Source of the DNA: Acidobacteriota bacterium
GTDB taxonomy: Bacteria; Acidobacteriota; Terriglobia; Terriglobales; Acidobacteriaceae
Length of the DNA stretch: 64,000 nucleotides
Reading direction: 5' to 3'
Assembly (NCBI GenBank): GCA_018268895.1
Contig: JAFDVP010000007.1
Span: forward strand, 372,001 to 436,000
Positions within the stretch are counted from its first letter, which is position 1. Each line of letters begins with the position of its first letter. Below are positions 13,786 to 22,005 of the stretch, one piece after another. The notes under the pieces are model-generated. The model did no database searches. It was not told the DNA's origin and saw nothing but the letters and a program-made list of their open reading frames with translations. A program made the position numbers and the translations under genes.

Positions 13786-16113
13786 CTAAGCAAACTCCAG
13801 CGTCCCCGCCCCCAGCAACTCCTTGTGCCCGATCACCACTCCCGCATGCGCCTTCCCACCCACACGCAACGATCCAGCATCTCCGCGCCGCGTGATCACC
13901 AGCTTCTTCCCGTTGCCCACCGTCAGCGTCATCTTCTCAAACAGCGGAGCGCCCAGCACATACTCCGCCTTGCCCGGACACACCGGATAGAACCCCGCGG
14001 CAGACAGCAGAAACCACGCCCCCATCGAGCCCGTGTCCTCGTCTCCCGCAAACTCCTCCGGCGAGTACAGCTCCTCCATCACCCTCTTCGTCCAATAGCG
14101 CGTGCGCTCCGGCCTTCCCGCCAGAGCAAACAGATACAGCACGTGATGCACCGGCTGATTGCTGTGCGCATACTGCCCGAAGGTCCGCGCCGCCATCTCC
14201 GACATCTCGTGAATCTCGCCGCCATACGACCCCACATCGAACGCCGCCGGCATCGTAATCATCTTCTCGAGCTCTGCCGCGGCGATAGTGTTGCCGCCCA
14301 TGGCCTTGAACAACTCCGCGGGCTCATGCGGAACGTCCCAGCGATGCTGCCACGCCGCGCCCTCCACATACGGCGATCCCCAACGCACCGGATCGAACGG
14401 CGCACCATTGTGCGTCACCCACGAGCCGTCCGAGTTCTTGCCGCGCAGAAATCCCACCTTCGCATCGAACAGGTTCCGCCAGTTGTGCGAGCGCCTCTCG
14501 AACATCGCGGCGTCTTCCTTATGCCCCAGCTTCGCCGCAATCTGCGCGATGCAGAAGTCGCCATACGCAGAATCCACCGTCTCCGCGCCCGACTGATGAA
14601 TGTGGTCCTCGGCAACGTAGCCCAGCTTCAGATAGTCCTCAATACCGCGCCGCCCGTAGCCCTTGTCCGCATCGCCCGGCTCTATCGCATGTTTTCGGAG
14701 TCCCTGGTACGCCGTCTCCACATCGAAGCCCGGAATGTCTTTCACTACGCCATCGGCAAAGACCGCGTCGATCAAACTCCCCGTCATGCACGCGCGATAG
14801 CCCGGAGCGGGAAACTGCGGCATCCATCCGCCCTCGCGATACGCATTCACCCACGCCTGCAATATCTCGCCCAGCCGCTCGGGGAACATCACCGACATCC
14901 ACGGATACCACGCGCGATACACGTCCCAGTAGCCGTGGTCGGCGTACATCACACCCGGCTCCACCTTGCCGTTGAACGCGCTGAAGTGCACCGGCTTCCC
15001 GTTCGCGTCCATCTCGTGCAACATGCGCGGAAACAGCAGCGCGCGATACATGCAGGAGTAAAACGTCCGCCGCTGGGCCTCGGTTCCGCCTTCCACCTTC
15101 GCGCGATCGAGATGCTCGTCCCACACCGTCTTCGCCGCGGCCTTCACCGCATCGAACCCGCCCGCAAGCTCGAGCTTCAGGTTTCTCTCCGCCTGCTCAT
15201 ACGAGATGAACGAGGTGCCGATGCGAATCTCCTGCGCCACGCCAGCCCGCGCCGGATAGCGCACGACCGCCACCTTGTGCCCGTCTCCCCCATGACTGCC
15301 CGCACCATTGCGCCCGGCAACGTCCGCCGTCTCCAGCTTCAGCGCGCTCGCACTCACACCTGCAAACTGCACGACATAGAATGCGCGAAAGTTCTCCGGA
15401 ACGCCGCCGTCGTTGAAGCTGTTGCTCAGCCGCACCATCCCCGACGCCGCATCCAGCACAGCCTCCGCCTTCGCCGCGCCAGGCATGTCGATCGCAAACC
15501 CCGCGCCCTCGGCCATGTCGCGTTCGCCGTCACGCGCAGCGGCAAACGTCACTCGCATCGCCGCGCCATGCGCCGTGGGAGCAAGCTCCATCCGCGCGCG
15601 ATACCGCAACAGCTCAATCTCCAGCCCCGCCGGCGACAACACCGCATCCTCCAGACGGTACGACGACCCGCGCGATCCGCCTGCCGCCTTCGCCAGCGCA
15701 TCCACCGGCATGAACGTCGCATACCCGTAGTCGTTCAGCCACGGACTCAGCTGATGCGTGCACCGCACGCCCTCAATGCGCCTGTCCGCCGGATGAAAGA
15801 ACCACGGCGTGTTGCGCCCATTGCTCTCAAGCGCCCAGTGCGCCATGCCGAACGGCACCGCCGCAATCGGTAGCGTGTTCCCCCGCGAGAACAGAAACGT
15901 CGACCCCGTCCCCTGCAGCAGGTTCACCATCTCCAGCGAACTCTTCGCCGCAGCAGTCACCTTCGCCGCATTGTTGGCATGATTGGCAGCAGCAGCCGCA
16001 ACCTCACCCTGCGCCTCAACACCCGCCGCCGCAGCCACCACTCCCGCAGCCGCACCCTTCAAGAACAACCGACGATCAGGCCTCAATCTCTTCCTCCGGA
16101 ATCCACCGTCCAT
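13786..16113 (-). CDS. Tat-exported GH92 family alpha-mannosidase-like glycosidase
   Basis: A 775-residue protein with a twin-arginine signal (RPDRRLFLKGAAAGVVAAA, residues about 10-28). The GH92 hallmarks are present: CTHQLSPW and DYG in the N-terminal beta-sandwich, YWDVYRAWYPWM and EGGWMPQFPAPG in the helical barrel, SNQPVHHVLYLFALAG, and GDEDTGSMGAWFLLSAAGF with the catalytic-base acidic pair. GH92 enzymes are calcium-dependent exo-alpha-mannosidases acting on N-glycan or fungal mannans by inversion. Length is typical. The ATG at 16113 was chosen because it precedes the Tat motif; residues upstream of it are translated repeat. Periplasmic and folded before export. Confidence 0.92.
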   Translation of the reverse strand: MDGGFRRKRLRPDRRLFLKGAAAGVVAAAAGVEAQGEVAAAAANHANNAAKVTAAAKSSLEMVNLLQGTGSTFLFSRGNTLPIAAVPFGMAHWALESNGRNTPWFFHPADRRIEGVRCTHQLSPWLNDYGYATFMPVDALAKAAGGSRGSSYRLEDAVLSPAGLEIELLRYRARMELAPTAHGAAMRVTFAAARDGERDMAEGAGFAIDMPGAAKAEAVLDAASGMVRLSNSFNDGGVPENFRAFYVVQFAGVSASALKLETADVAGRNGAGSHGGDGHKVAVVRYPARAGVAQEIRIGTSFISYEQAERNLKLELAGGFDAVKAAAKTVWDEHLDRAKVEGGTEAQRRTFYSCMYRALLFPRMLHEMDANGKPVHFSAFNGKVEPGVMYADHGYWDVYRAWYPWMSVMFPERLGEILQAWVNAYREGGWMPQFPAPGYRACMTGSLIDAVFADGVVKDIPGFDVETAYQGLRKHAIEPGDADKGYGRRGIEDYLKLGYVAEDHIHQSGAETVDSAYGDFCIAQIAAKLGHKEDAAMFERRSHNWRNLFDAKVGFLRGKNSDGSWVTHNGAPFDPVRWGSPYVEGAAWQHRWDVPHEPAELFKAMGGNTIAAAELEKMITMPAAFDVGSYGGEIHEMSEMAARTFGQYAHSNQPVHHVLYLFALAGRPERTRYWTKRVMEELYSPEEFAGDEDTGSMGAWFLLSAAGFYPVCPGKAEYVLGAPLFEKMTLTVGNGKKLVITRRGDAGSLRVGGKAHAGVVIGHKELLGAGTLEFA

Positions 16114-16436
16114 ATTACTGCCCCGGAAGCCGGGTGCCGGGTGCCCCATATCTGGCGGCCTCATCGCCAGATGTGGGACATTCGCGCAACGCGCGAACCG
16201 CCGTCTCCGGCCCCACCCCAAACCATGACGTTTCGACCGAAGCGACGAAGTCCCTTTTTTGAAGTGTCATTTCGACCGGAGCATCTCACGGCTCCATCGT
16301 GAGATGCGGAGTGGAGAAACCTGCTTCTCTGCCGTCAATACGAAGCCAATTGCCGGGTGCCCCATACATGCGGCCTCATCGCATGTGTGGGATCATTCGC
16401 GCGAAGGGCGAACCCAACGATTTATCATGATTAACA
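16114..16436. repeat. Repeat cluster upstream of GH92 and trhO
   Basis: Divergent intergenic stretch with two constant-frame copies: 16138-16200 (stem ATCTGGCG/CGCCAGAT) and 16352-16415 (stem ACATGCG/CGCATGT), each with a CCTCATC loop and an ATTCGCGC-type tail. Between them at 16264-16330 is a TGTCATTTCGACCGGAGC ... GGAGAAACCTGCTT unit with its own stem CATCTCACG/CGTGAGATG. Confidence 0.8.
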
Positions 16437-17144
16437 GTGACCTACACCATCGCAGCCTTCTACCGCTTCACCGCCGTATCCGACCCCGCCACACTCGCGG
16501 AGAAGCTGCGCTCCGCCTTTCGTGACACCGACCTCTCGGGCACCACCCTCATCGCCCCCGAGGGCGTCAACGGCACCATGGCCGCCTCCGCCGAAACCAT
16601 CGAGCGTCTCCTCGATCTCCTCACCCAGGAGACCGGCCTCGACCGCGCCGAGGTCAAGTTCTCCTCCTCCACCGAGCGCCCCTTCGGCCGCCTCAAGTTC
16701 CGCGTCAAGCGCGAGATCATCACCTTCCGCGACGCCGCCGTCGATCCCACGCGCCCCGGCCAGTACGTTGAACCCGAGCAGTGGAACGCGCTCATCGCCG
16801 ACCCCGATGTGCTCCTGCTCGACACCCGCAACCACTACGAGACCGGGATCGGCACCTTCGACGGAGCCACCGTCCCCAACACCGATAAGTTCTCCGACTT
16901 CGTCGCCTACGTCCGCGACAATCTCGACCGCGACAAGCACCGCAAGGTCGCCATGTTCTGCACCGGAGGCATCCGCTGCGAAAAAGCCTCCGCCTTCATG
17001 CTCCAGGAGGGCTTCGACGAGGTCTACCACCTCAAGGGCGGCATCCTCAAATACCTCGAGCAGGTCCCCGAACCCGAAAGCAAGTGGCAAGGCCAGTGCT
17101 ACATCTTCGACCGCCGAACCTCAGTAGGCCACGAAGACTTCTAG
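16437..17144 (+). CDS. trhO: tRNA uridine(34) hydroxylase, rhodanese-related (TrhO/YceA)
   Basis: A 235-residue protein with the TrhO layout: an N-terminal acylphosphatase-like domain (LIAPEGVNGTMAAS at about 38-51; KFSSSTERPFGRLKFRVKRE at about 74-93) and a rhodanese domain with LLLDTRNHYETGIGTFDGA and the active-site loop CTGGIRCEKAS. TrhO uses O2 to form 5-hydroxyuridine at position 34 of tRNAs. It stops soon after CYIFDRRTSVGH, so it lacks the long C-terminal extension of the 350-residue E. coli protein; short forms are common. GTG start at 16437, just after the repeat cluster. Cytoplasmic. Confidence 0.9.
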   Translation: MTYTIAAFYRFTAVSDPATLAEKLRSAFRDTDLSGTTLIAPEGVNGTMAASAETIERLLDLLTQETGLDRAEVKFSSSTERPFGRLKFRVKREIITFRDAAVDPTRPGQYVEPEQWNALIADPDVLLLDTRNHYETGIGTFDGATVPNTDKFSDFVAYVRDNLDRDKHRKVAMFCTGGIRCEKASAFMLQEGFDEVYHLKGGILKYLEQVPEPESKWQGQCYIFDRRTSVGHEDF

Positions 17145-17453
17145 TACAGGGTCGAGGGTGTAGGGAATAGGGAATAGAAAGCCGGGTGCCCCATACATGA
17201 CGCGGCCTCATCGCGGCATGTGTGGGCATTCGCACAGAGCGCGAACCGCATCTGGGTACCCCAAGGCTTCAGCCTTGGGCCTCTACACCAGCTAAAACGA
17301 GCGAGGGGCTTTAGCCCCTGGGGTTCAATCCGCCGGTCTATACATGACGCAGTCTGCATGGGACATTCGCCCTATACGGCGCGAACAGCGTTCAGCCAGA
17401 CGCAACAAGAATCTGAGAGAATGCAGCAGCGACAACTCCAGGAGAACTTAGCA
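17145..17453. repeat. Repeat cluster upstream of exported RidA gene
   Basis: A constant-frame repeat with an imperfect stem ACATGACGCG/CGCGGCATGT is at 17181-17248. A palindromic repeat with CCAAGGCTTCAGCCTTGG and GGGGCTTTAGCCCC is at 17252-17330. A degraded constant-frame remnant is at 17334-17392. No gene before the ATG at 17454. Confidence 0.75.
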
Positions 17454-17906
17454 ATGAACAAACTCTACTCGCTCATCCTGAAGCGCGGCCTGATCCTCGC
17501 CGGCGCCGTCACCCTTTGCGCCTCGACCAGCGCCTTCGCCCAGAACAAGGCCATCGACTTCAAGCCCGGCAACCCCTTCAGCGACGCCGTCGTCGCGGGC
17601 AACACCCTCTATGTCGCCGGACAGCAGGGCCCCGGCGCCAACGGCAAGGTCGCAGGCCTCGACATCACCGCGCAGACCACCAATACCATCGCCGCCATCA
17701 AGAAAGTCGTCGAGAAGGCCGGCTTCAAGATGAGTGACATCGTCTCCGCGACCGTCTACATCACCGACCTCAACGACGTCCCCGCGATGAACAAGGTCTA
17801 CATCAAGGAGATGCCCGACCCCAAGCCCGCCCGCGCCACCGTCAAGGTCGCCGGCCTCATCGGCGACGCCAAGATCGAGATCTCCGTCATCGCCGTCAAG
17901 CACTAA
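17454..17906 (+). CDS. RidA/YjgF family protein with signal peptide
   Basis: A 150-residue RidA-fold protein preceded by a signal peptide (LILKRGLILAGAVTLCAS, cleavage near AFAQ). The family core is plain: PFSDAVVAGNTLYVAGQQG, the DIVSATVYITDL strand and PARATVKVAGL with the arginine that matches the substrate-binding Arg of RidA enamine/imine deaminases, then IEISVIAVKH. Cytosolic RidA removes reactive 2-aminoacrylate; an exported relative must do something else in the periplasm, perhaps on reactive imines or as a chaperone-like protein (inference). ATG at 17454 has CCAGGAGAA upstream. Monocistronic. Confidence 0.85.
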   Translation: MNKLYSLILKRGLILAGAVTLCASTSAFAQNKAIDFKPGNPFSDAVVAGNTLYVAGQQGPGANGKVAGLDITAQTTNTIAAIKKVVEKAGFKMSDIVSATVYITDLNDVPAMNKVYIKEMPDPKPARATVKVAGLIGDAKIEISVIAVKH

Positions 17907-18202
17907 CCAAACCGCAAAAACCAATGCCCCACACATACGCCTGTGTGGGGCATTCGCACGTAATCCCCAACCGCCGTGTCATTCCGATGCGAAGCGCAGC
18001 GGAGCCGAGGAATCCCCCGCATTTTTTGCAGGATGCCAGTAGGAACTATGGGGCCTCAGGTGTGACTCCAGATGTGGGGAACATTCGCGCAAAGCGCGAA
18101 TCGCATCGCTTAAGGGCACGGCTTCAGCCGTGCCGCAAACGAATCGAACATGCAAGCGGCTTTAGCCGCTGAGGTACGTTTCGACGAGTTACAATCCCAG
18201 CG
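17907..18202. repeat. Degraded hairpin repeats
   Basis: Remnants of constant-frame repeats at 17925-17990 (CCCCACACATACGCCTGTGTGGGG) and 18046-18105 (GTGTGACTCCAGATGTGGGG with tail TTCGCGCAAAGCGCGAA), then at 18111-18180 a palindromic repeat GCACGGCTTCAGCCGTGC plus GCGGCTTTAGCCGC. Confidence 0.65.
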
Positions 18203-18598
18203 ATGCCATCACCCGAACCACAATCAGCACTAGGCGATTTTTATGTAGAGCCCAACTGCTGCACCTCGTGTGGAGTTCCACAGATGGTCGCCCCGGATCT
18301 CGTAGGGTGGACAAATGAAGAGTATCCTCAGTGCCTTTGGAAGAAGCAGCCGGAAGATGAACACGAACTGCAACAAGCCTTTGCCATCTTCGATGACCAG
18401 GAGCTAGGGTGCCATCGCTATAGAGGCAGCGATCCTCAAATTCAGCAACGAGTAGGTTTCGAAAACTGCGACCACAAAGGCATCAGAAGATGGGGATCAA
18501 TTTGGGAAGAATCCGCACCTGACGCGGAACCCCAATTTACTGGCAGCGAAGGTTTTCTTCGCAAACTTTGGTCAAAGCTCTCACGTCGGAATACCTGA
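18203..18598 (+). CDS. Small cysteine-containing ferredoxin-like protein
   Basis: A 131-residue soluble protein. The N-terminal half FYVEPNCCTSCGVPQMVAPD (residues about 13-32) has a CCxxCG cluster, followed by PQCLWKKQPEDE and ELGCHRYRGSD. These cysteines and the hydrophobic APDLVG stretch resemble one-cluster ferredoxin-like proteins that carry a divergent Fe-S centre, but the classical CxxCxxCxxxCP is absent. The C-terminal 50 residues are polar and unassigned. Base composition is lower in GC than the neighbouring genes, and the AT-rich 115 bp that follow suggest transferred DNA. Function unknown. Confidence 0.65.
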   Translation: MPSPEPQSALGDFYVEPNCCTSCGVPQMVAPDLVGWTNEEYPQCLWKKQPEDEHELQQAFAIFDDQELGCHRYRGSDPQIQQRVGFENCDHKGIRRWGSIWEESAPDAEPQFTGSEGFLRKLWSKLSRRNT

Positions 18599-18713
18599 TC
18601 AAAAAGATACAAATAAAGTTACAAATAGCAAACATGATTTTAGCTTGTGAAGTAGGCAGAGCGTGTCCTGTAAATACGCAATTACCCAATTCCTCTAAGA
18701 TAATAGTGACGCG

Positions 18714-19697
18714 ATGCTGCACTCACCCACCATCGAAGTCCTCGAGTCCCGCCTTCGCACCCTCCTCCCCGAGCAATATCAGGACACCTACGACGACGTG
18801 AAACCCACCTCTATGGGCTCAGCCGGGCTCAAGTACGACCGCGAAGGCCGCGTCGCATGGGACGAGATGTGGCAGTCCTTCTGCGATCTCGCCATGGCGG
18901 GCGGCCCTCCGCACAAAGGCACGCTCCTCGAACCCGCCGCCACCGAAGAGATCGAGGCGCACCCCAACCGCTATCGCTGGGTCACCGAAGAGCTCTCCCG
19001 CGGCATCGAGATGGTCACCGGCCTCGCCGCCTTCCCCGCCGACGACCCTGGCTGGGTGCAGGTCGACTGCACCAGCCTCGCCATGACCGGCTGGCTCACA
19101 CGCGCCATCACCATGGAGAACATCTCCGCCCGCTCCGAAGGCATGGCGCTCTTCCTCCCCGCCGGACCCTTCTACCGCGTCGAGAAGGAGACCAAAAACG
19201 TCATCACCTCCATCGCCAAGACCTGCCACTACTGGCTCGGCCACACCTTCGCCCAGCAGCACCGCGCCATCGGCGACCTCTTCGTGCAGATGCAGCAGGA
19301 GTCCCCACTCCTCACCCCCGCACCCCGGCCCGCCACAAATCCGGCTGCCCCATATCTGGCGGCCTCATCGCCAGATGTGGGAGATTCGCGTGAAACGCGA
19401 ACCTTCACCCACGCCACCCTCAAAGAGAAGACCGCCGCCGCCATCCACCAGCAGACCGGCCTCGCACCCTCAAACCATCACTACTCCGACTGGCTAGGCC
19501 TCGCGTGTCCCAACGTCCACTCTGCCGTCTGGATGATGCGCATGATCGTCGCCGCCAACGCCCTCTCCCGCCGCGAAGCCACCACCGTCTTCATTCCCCT
19601 CAACCCCGCCACCGACCCCGCAGGCGAAACCGCCACGCGCCTCATCACACAGACCCACCGCTTCGCCAAAGAGCGCAACATCCTGCCCATCAAATAG
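18714..19697 (+). CDS. Conserved-looking protein of unknown function with an in-frame repeat insertion
   Basis: A 327-residue soluble protein of no family I recognise. It has an acidic N-terminal half with PNRYRWVTEELSRGIEMVTG (about 84-103), WVQVDCTSLAMTGWLTRAI (about 114-132) and VITSIAKTCHYWLGHTFAQQ (about 163-182), and a C-terminal half with HHYSDWLGLACPNVHSAVWM and THRFAKERNI. Several Cys/His residues (Cys119, Cys171, His172, His177) could bind metal, but that is not shown. Residues about 208-230 are the translation of a constant-frame repeat (19340-19403) placed in a linker. The gene starts with ATG after an AT-rich stretch that probably holds its promoter. Confidence 0.75.
   Translation: MLHSPTIEVLESRLRTLLPEQYQDTYDDVKPTSMGSAGLKYDREGRVAWDEMWQSFCDLAMAGGPPHKGTLLEPAATEEIEAHPNRYRWVTEELSRGIEMVTGLAAFPADDPGWVQVDCTSLAMTGWLTRAITMENISARSEGMALFLPAGPFYRVEKETKNVITSIAKTCHYWLGHTFAQQHRAIGDLFVQMQQESPLLTPAPRPATNPAAPYLAASSPDVGDSRETRTFTHATLKEKTAAAIHQQTGLAPSNHHYSDWLGLACPNVHSAVWMMRMIVAANALSRREATTVFIPLNPATDPAGETATRLITQTHRFAKERNILPIK
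19340..19403 (+). repeat. Constant-frame palindromic repeat inside a coding gene
   Basis: CCGGCTGCCCCATATCTGGC with the full stem ATCTGGCG/CGCCAGAT, CCTCATC loop and tail TTCGCGTGAAACGCGAA. The unit is the same as intergenic copies at 13712 and 16138 but is read in frame (PAAPYLAASSPDVGDSRETR), adding about 22 residues to the protein at 18714-19697. Confidence 0.9.
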
Positions 19698-19710
19698 ATA
19701 CTCACACCTT

Positions 19711-19828
19711 GTCATCCTGAGAGAGCCGAAGAGCCTGCTCTGAGCTTGTCGAAGGGGACCTGCATTTTTGCAGGATGCGAATAGGAACCACTTGTCATTC
19801 CGTAGCGAAGCGAGGAATCTGCTTTCCT
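19711..19828. repeat. Two short interspersed repeats
   Basis: A GTCATCCTGAGAGAGCC ... GACCTGCATTTTTGCAGG repeat (19711-19778) is followed by a TTGTCATTCCGTAGCGAAGC ... GGAATCTGCTTT unit (19792-19826). Confidence 0.7.
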
Positions 19829-19854
19829 CCATCCTTGAATGCTCCAGGGGCCTT

Positions 19855-19944
19855 TATGTCAATAGGGTATGATTTTTTGTAAATAACACTTGACATAACC
19901 TCCAGGCCTAAGCCATCCTTTTTATGTCAATAACACTTGACATA
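19855..19944 (+). promoter_or_regulatory. Paired operator palindromes for the membrane/XRE operon
   Basis: The arms TATGTCAA and TTGACATA occur twice: at 19855-19862 with 19890-19897 (27 bp apart) and at 19923-19930 with 19937-19944 (6 bp apart, a perfect 22-bp dyad). The block AATAACACTTGACATAA is itself duplicated. The right halves contain TTGACA, so a -35 element may be embedded. The site directly precedes the two-gene unit that ends with an XRE regulator, suggesting autoregulation. Confidence 0.6.
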
Positions 19945-19965
19945 AAGACAACGGAGAACGACAAC

Positions 19966-20388
19966 ATGAATCAACCAAAAGCACAGACGAATGGCTATCA
20001 GTCGCGGATTTGTTCGAGCAGCATACGGCTCCTATGCTGGACGGGCGCATGGCTGGCGGCCACGGCGCTGATGAAATTCGGGCCTATATCTCTCTGGAAC
20101 CAGGCTTCGGTATTAACCCTGCTGGCGGTCGGTCTGAACGTCGCCGTTGGTATCGGCATGGTTCTGGCCAACAAAGCGTACATTGCGCAACTGGATGAGC
20201 TCCAGCAGAAGGTCTATCTCAACGCACTGGGGATCACGGTGGGAGTCGCCCTGATCGCCGGCGTCCCGCTTTCGGTGATGGGCCTCTACCACGTGATCTC
20301 CTTTCATCCGGAGATCTGGCACCTGCTGCTGCTCATGGGGCTGACGTTTATCTTCTCCTTCTCCTACGGCAACTGGCGGTACCGATGA
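19966..20388 (+). CDS. Four-helix membrane protein partnered with XRE regulator
   Basis: A 140-residue protein with four hydrophobic segments: LLCWTGAWLAATALM, VLTLLAVGLNVAVGIGMVLA, GITVGVALIAGVPLSVMGLY and IWHLLLLMGLTFIFSFSYG. A polar loop between helices 2 and 3 reads AYIAQLDELQQKVYLNAL. This arrangement, a small membrane protein whose stop codon overlaps the start of a 70-residue XRE regulator (ATGA), is common in bacteria, and the regulator usually controls the membrane partner. The ATG at 19966 has GGAG nine bases upstream; an earlier ATG at 19924 lies inside the operator. Function unknown. Confidence 0.75.
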   Translation: MNQPKAQTNGYQSRICSSSIRLLCWTGAWLAATALMKFGPISLWNQASVLTLLAVGLNVAVGIGMVLANKAYIAQLDELQQKVYLNALGITVGVALIAGVPLSVMGLYHVISFHPEIWHLLLLMGLTFIFSFSYGNWRYR

Positions 20389-20606
20389 AGAACCGGCTCA
20401 AAGTGCTGCGCGCCGAGCGCAACTGGACGCAGGCCGAGTTGGCCAACGCCCTCGATGTCTCCCGGCAGACGATCAACGCCATCGAGACCGGCAAGTTCGA
20501 CCCCAGCCTTCCGCTCGCCTTCCGCGCCGCCCGTCTCTTCGGTCTGCGTATCGAAGAGATCTTTCACGACGAAGTGCCCAGACGCCTTGCATCGGAGATC
20601 GAATAG
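20385..20606 (+). CDS. XRE-family helix-turn-helix transcriptional regulator
   Basis: A 73-residue protein that is essentially one Cro/C1-type HTH: KNRLKVLRAERNWTQAELAN, then ALDVSRQTINAIETGKFDPS and AFRAARLFGLRIEEIF. It is of the small YozG/YgzD-like type that pairs with a membrane protein. It overlaps the upstream gene by four bases (ATGA), so both are made from one message. The TATGTCAA/TTGACATA dyads at 19855-19944 are the likely binding sites. A DnaA-box-like TTATCCACA at 20655-20663 lies just downstream. Confidence 0.88.
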   Translation: MKNRLKVLRAERNWTQAELANALDVSRQTINAIETGKFDPSLPLAFRAARLFGLRIEEIFHDEVPRRLASEIE

Positions 20607-20767
20607 GCAACTCCCACTATTGTGGAGTTCTTCAGAGACGCCGCTCATGTAGGCTTATCCACAGCAATTCAGGCATTCTCAGCACCGCGAACAGACCCTA
20701 AGCTCCCGCGCAGGCCCCACAAGCTCCGCTCCACGTGTGTCCTGCCGATGCGCACAGGAAGAGGCAT

Positions 20768-21952
20768 ATGATATCGGTCGCCATCGTCGGTTCGGGCCCT
20801 TACGCTCTGTCGCTTGCCGCACACCTCAATCCCCTGGATGTGGACTACCGTATCTTTGGCCCCGTCATGGAGGCCTGGGACAAGCACATGCCTCCCGGAA
20901 TGTTCCTGAAATCCGACGGCTTTGCCTCCGACCTCTATGCTCCCGGCGACGGTTACCGCCTCGAACAATACTGCCGCGAAAACGACATTCCCTACGCGCC
21001 CGTAGGCCCGCCCGTCAGGCGCACCACCTTCGTCGACTACGGCAAGGAGTTCCAGCGCCGCTTCGCGCCCGGCCTCGAAGAGACCATGATCGTGCGCGTC
21101 AGCCAGATTCCCGGCGGCTACGAGCTCGAGACCGCCGAGGGCGACACCGTGCAGGCGAAGCAGGTCGTGCTCGCCGTCGGCATCAGCCACTTTCCCTATC
21201 TGCCCAAAGTCATGGATGGCCTGCCGCGCGAGGCCGTCAGCCACACCTTCCACCACGGCCCTTTCGACGCCTTCCGCGGCAAACATGTGCTGGTGATCGG
21301 CGCGGGAGCCTCGGCGGTGAACGCAGCCGTCGCCCTGAACGAGGCAGGCGCTAACACCGAGCTGATGGCGCGCGCCGCGAAGATCAGCTTCCACGACCGC
21401 TCCCCCGACTACCGTCCGCTGATGGACCGCATCAAGAACCCGCGCTCGGTGATCGGCCTGGGCTGGCGCTCGAAGGTTGCTGTAGACCTGCCGCTGCTCT
21501 TTCACGTGATGCCGCGCAAGCTGCGCCACAAGGTAGTGGCCAAGCACCTCGGTCCCGCGCCAGGATGGTTTTCTCGCGACGGCTTCGTCGGCCACGTGAA
21601 GCCGTACATGAGCAGCCATCTCGAACAAGTCACTGAGGCCGGCTCGAAGGTGCGCGTGCGTTATCGCGATGCCGACGGCGCGTCGCAGGAGCTGCTCGTC
21701 GACCACGTGATGGGCGGCACCGGCTTCAAACCCTATCTCAAGTCGCTGAAGTTCATCGACCCATCGCTTGCAGCCAAAATTCACACGGCAGAAGAGACGC
21801 CGGTTCTCGACTCAAACTTCAGCACCTCGGTCGACGGCCTCTACATGACCGGCCTCGCCTCAGCCAACAACTTCGGCCCCATGTGCCGCTTCGCCTGCGG
21901 AGCCAAGTTCACAGCGCGGCGATTGTCGCGTCGACTTGCTAAAGGTGCCTGA
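20768..21952 (+). CDS. FAD/NAD(P)-binding oxidoreductase, flavin monooxygenase-like
   Basis: A 394-residue two-dinucleotide-binding flavoprotein. The FAD loop is VAIVGSGPYALSLAAHL (GxGxxx, residues about 4-20), and the NAD(P) loop is VLVIGAGASAVNAAVAL (about 178-194). The segment VVLAVGISHFPYLPK before it is the usual linker strand, and GLYMTGLASANNFGPMCRF near the C-terminus contacts FAD. It resembles the pyridine-nucleotide monooxygenase/lysine-N-hydroxylase-like group (SidA/FMO), which oxygenates amines or similar groups. The substrate is unknown and no siderophore genes lie nearby. ATG at 20768 follows AGGAAGAGG. Cytoplasmic. Confidence 0.85.
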   Translation: MISVAIVGSGPYALSLAAHLNPLDVDYRIFGPVMEAWDKHMPPGMFLKSDGFASDLYAPGDGYRLEQYCRENDIPYAPVGPPVRRTTFVDYGKEFQRRFAPGLEETMIVRVSQIPGGYELETAEGDTVQAKQVVLAVGISHFPYLPKVMDGLPREAVSHTFHHGPFDAFRGKHVLVIGAGASAVNAAVALNEAGANTELMARAAKISFHDRSPDYRPLMDRIKNPRSVIGLGWRSKVAVDLPLLFHVMPRKLRHKVVAKHLGPAPGWFSRDGFVGHVKPYMSSHLEQVTEAGSKVRVRYRDADGASQELLVDHVMGGTGFKPYLKSLKFIDPSLAAKIHTAEETPVLDSNFSTSVDGLYMTGLASANNFGPMCRFACGAKFTARRLSRRLAKGA

Positions 21953-22005
21953 AGTAGCTCCGTTCTATGGCTTGCGGCCGAGCCAATCAAAAGAGAAGAT
22001 CAGTT

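Noticed and set aside
13825..15873. Long plus-strand open frame (682 codons) opposite the GH92 gene
   Set aside because: Arginine/histidine/proline-rich shadow of a high-GC gene, with no domain pattern, while the minus strand shows full GH92 motifs.
20655..20663. Perfect TTATCCACA, possible second origin
   Set aside because: A single isolated DnaA box without neighbours or AT-rich DNA; expected by chance or a regulatory box at most.
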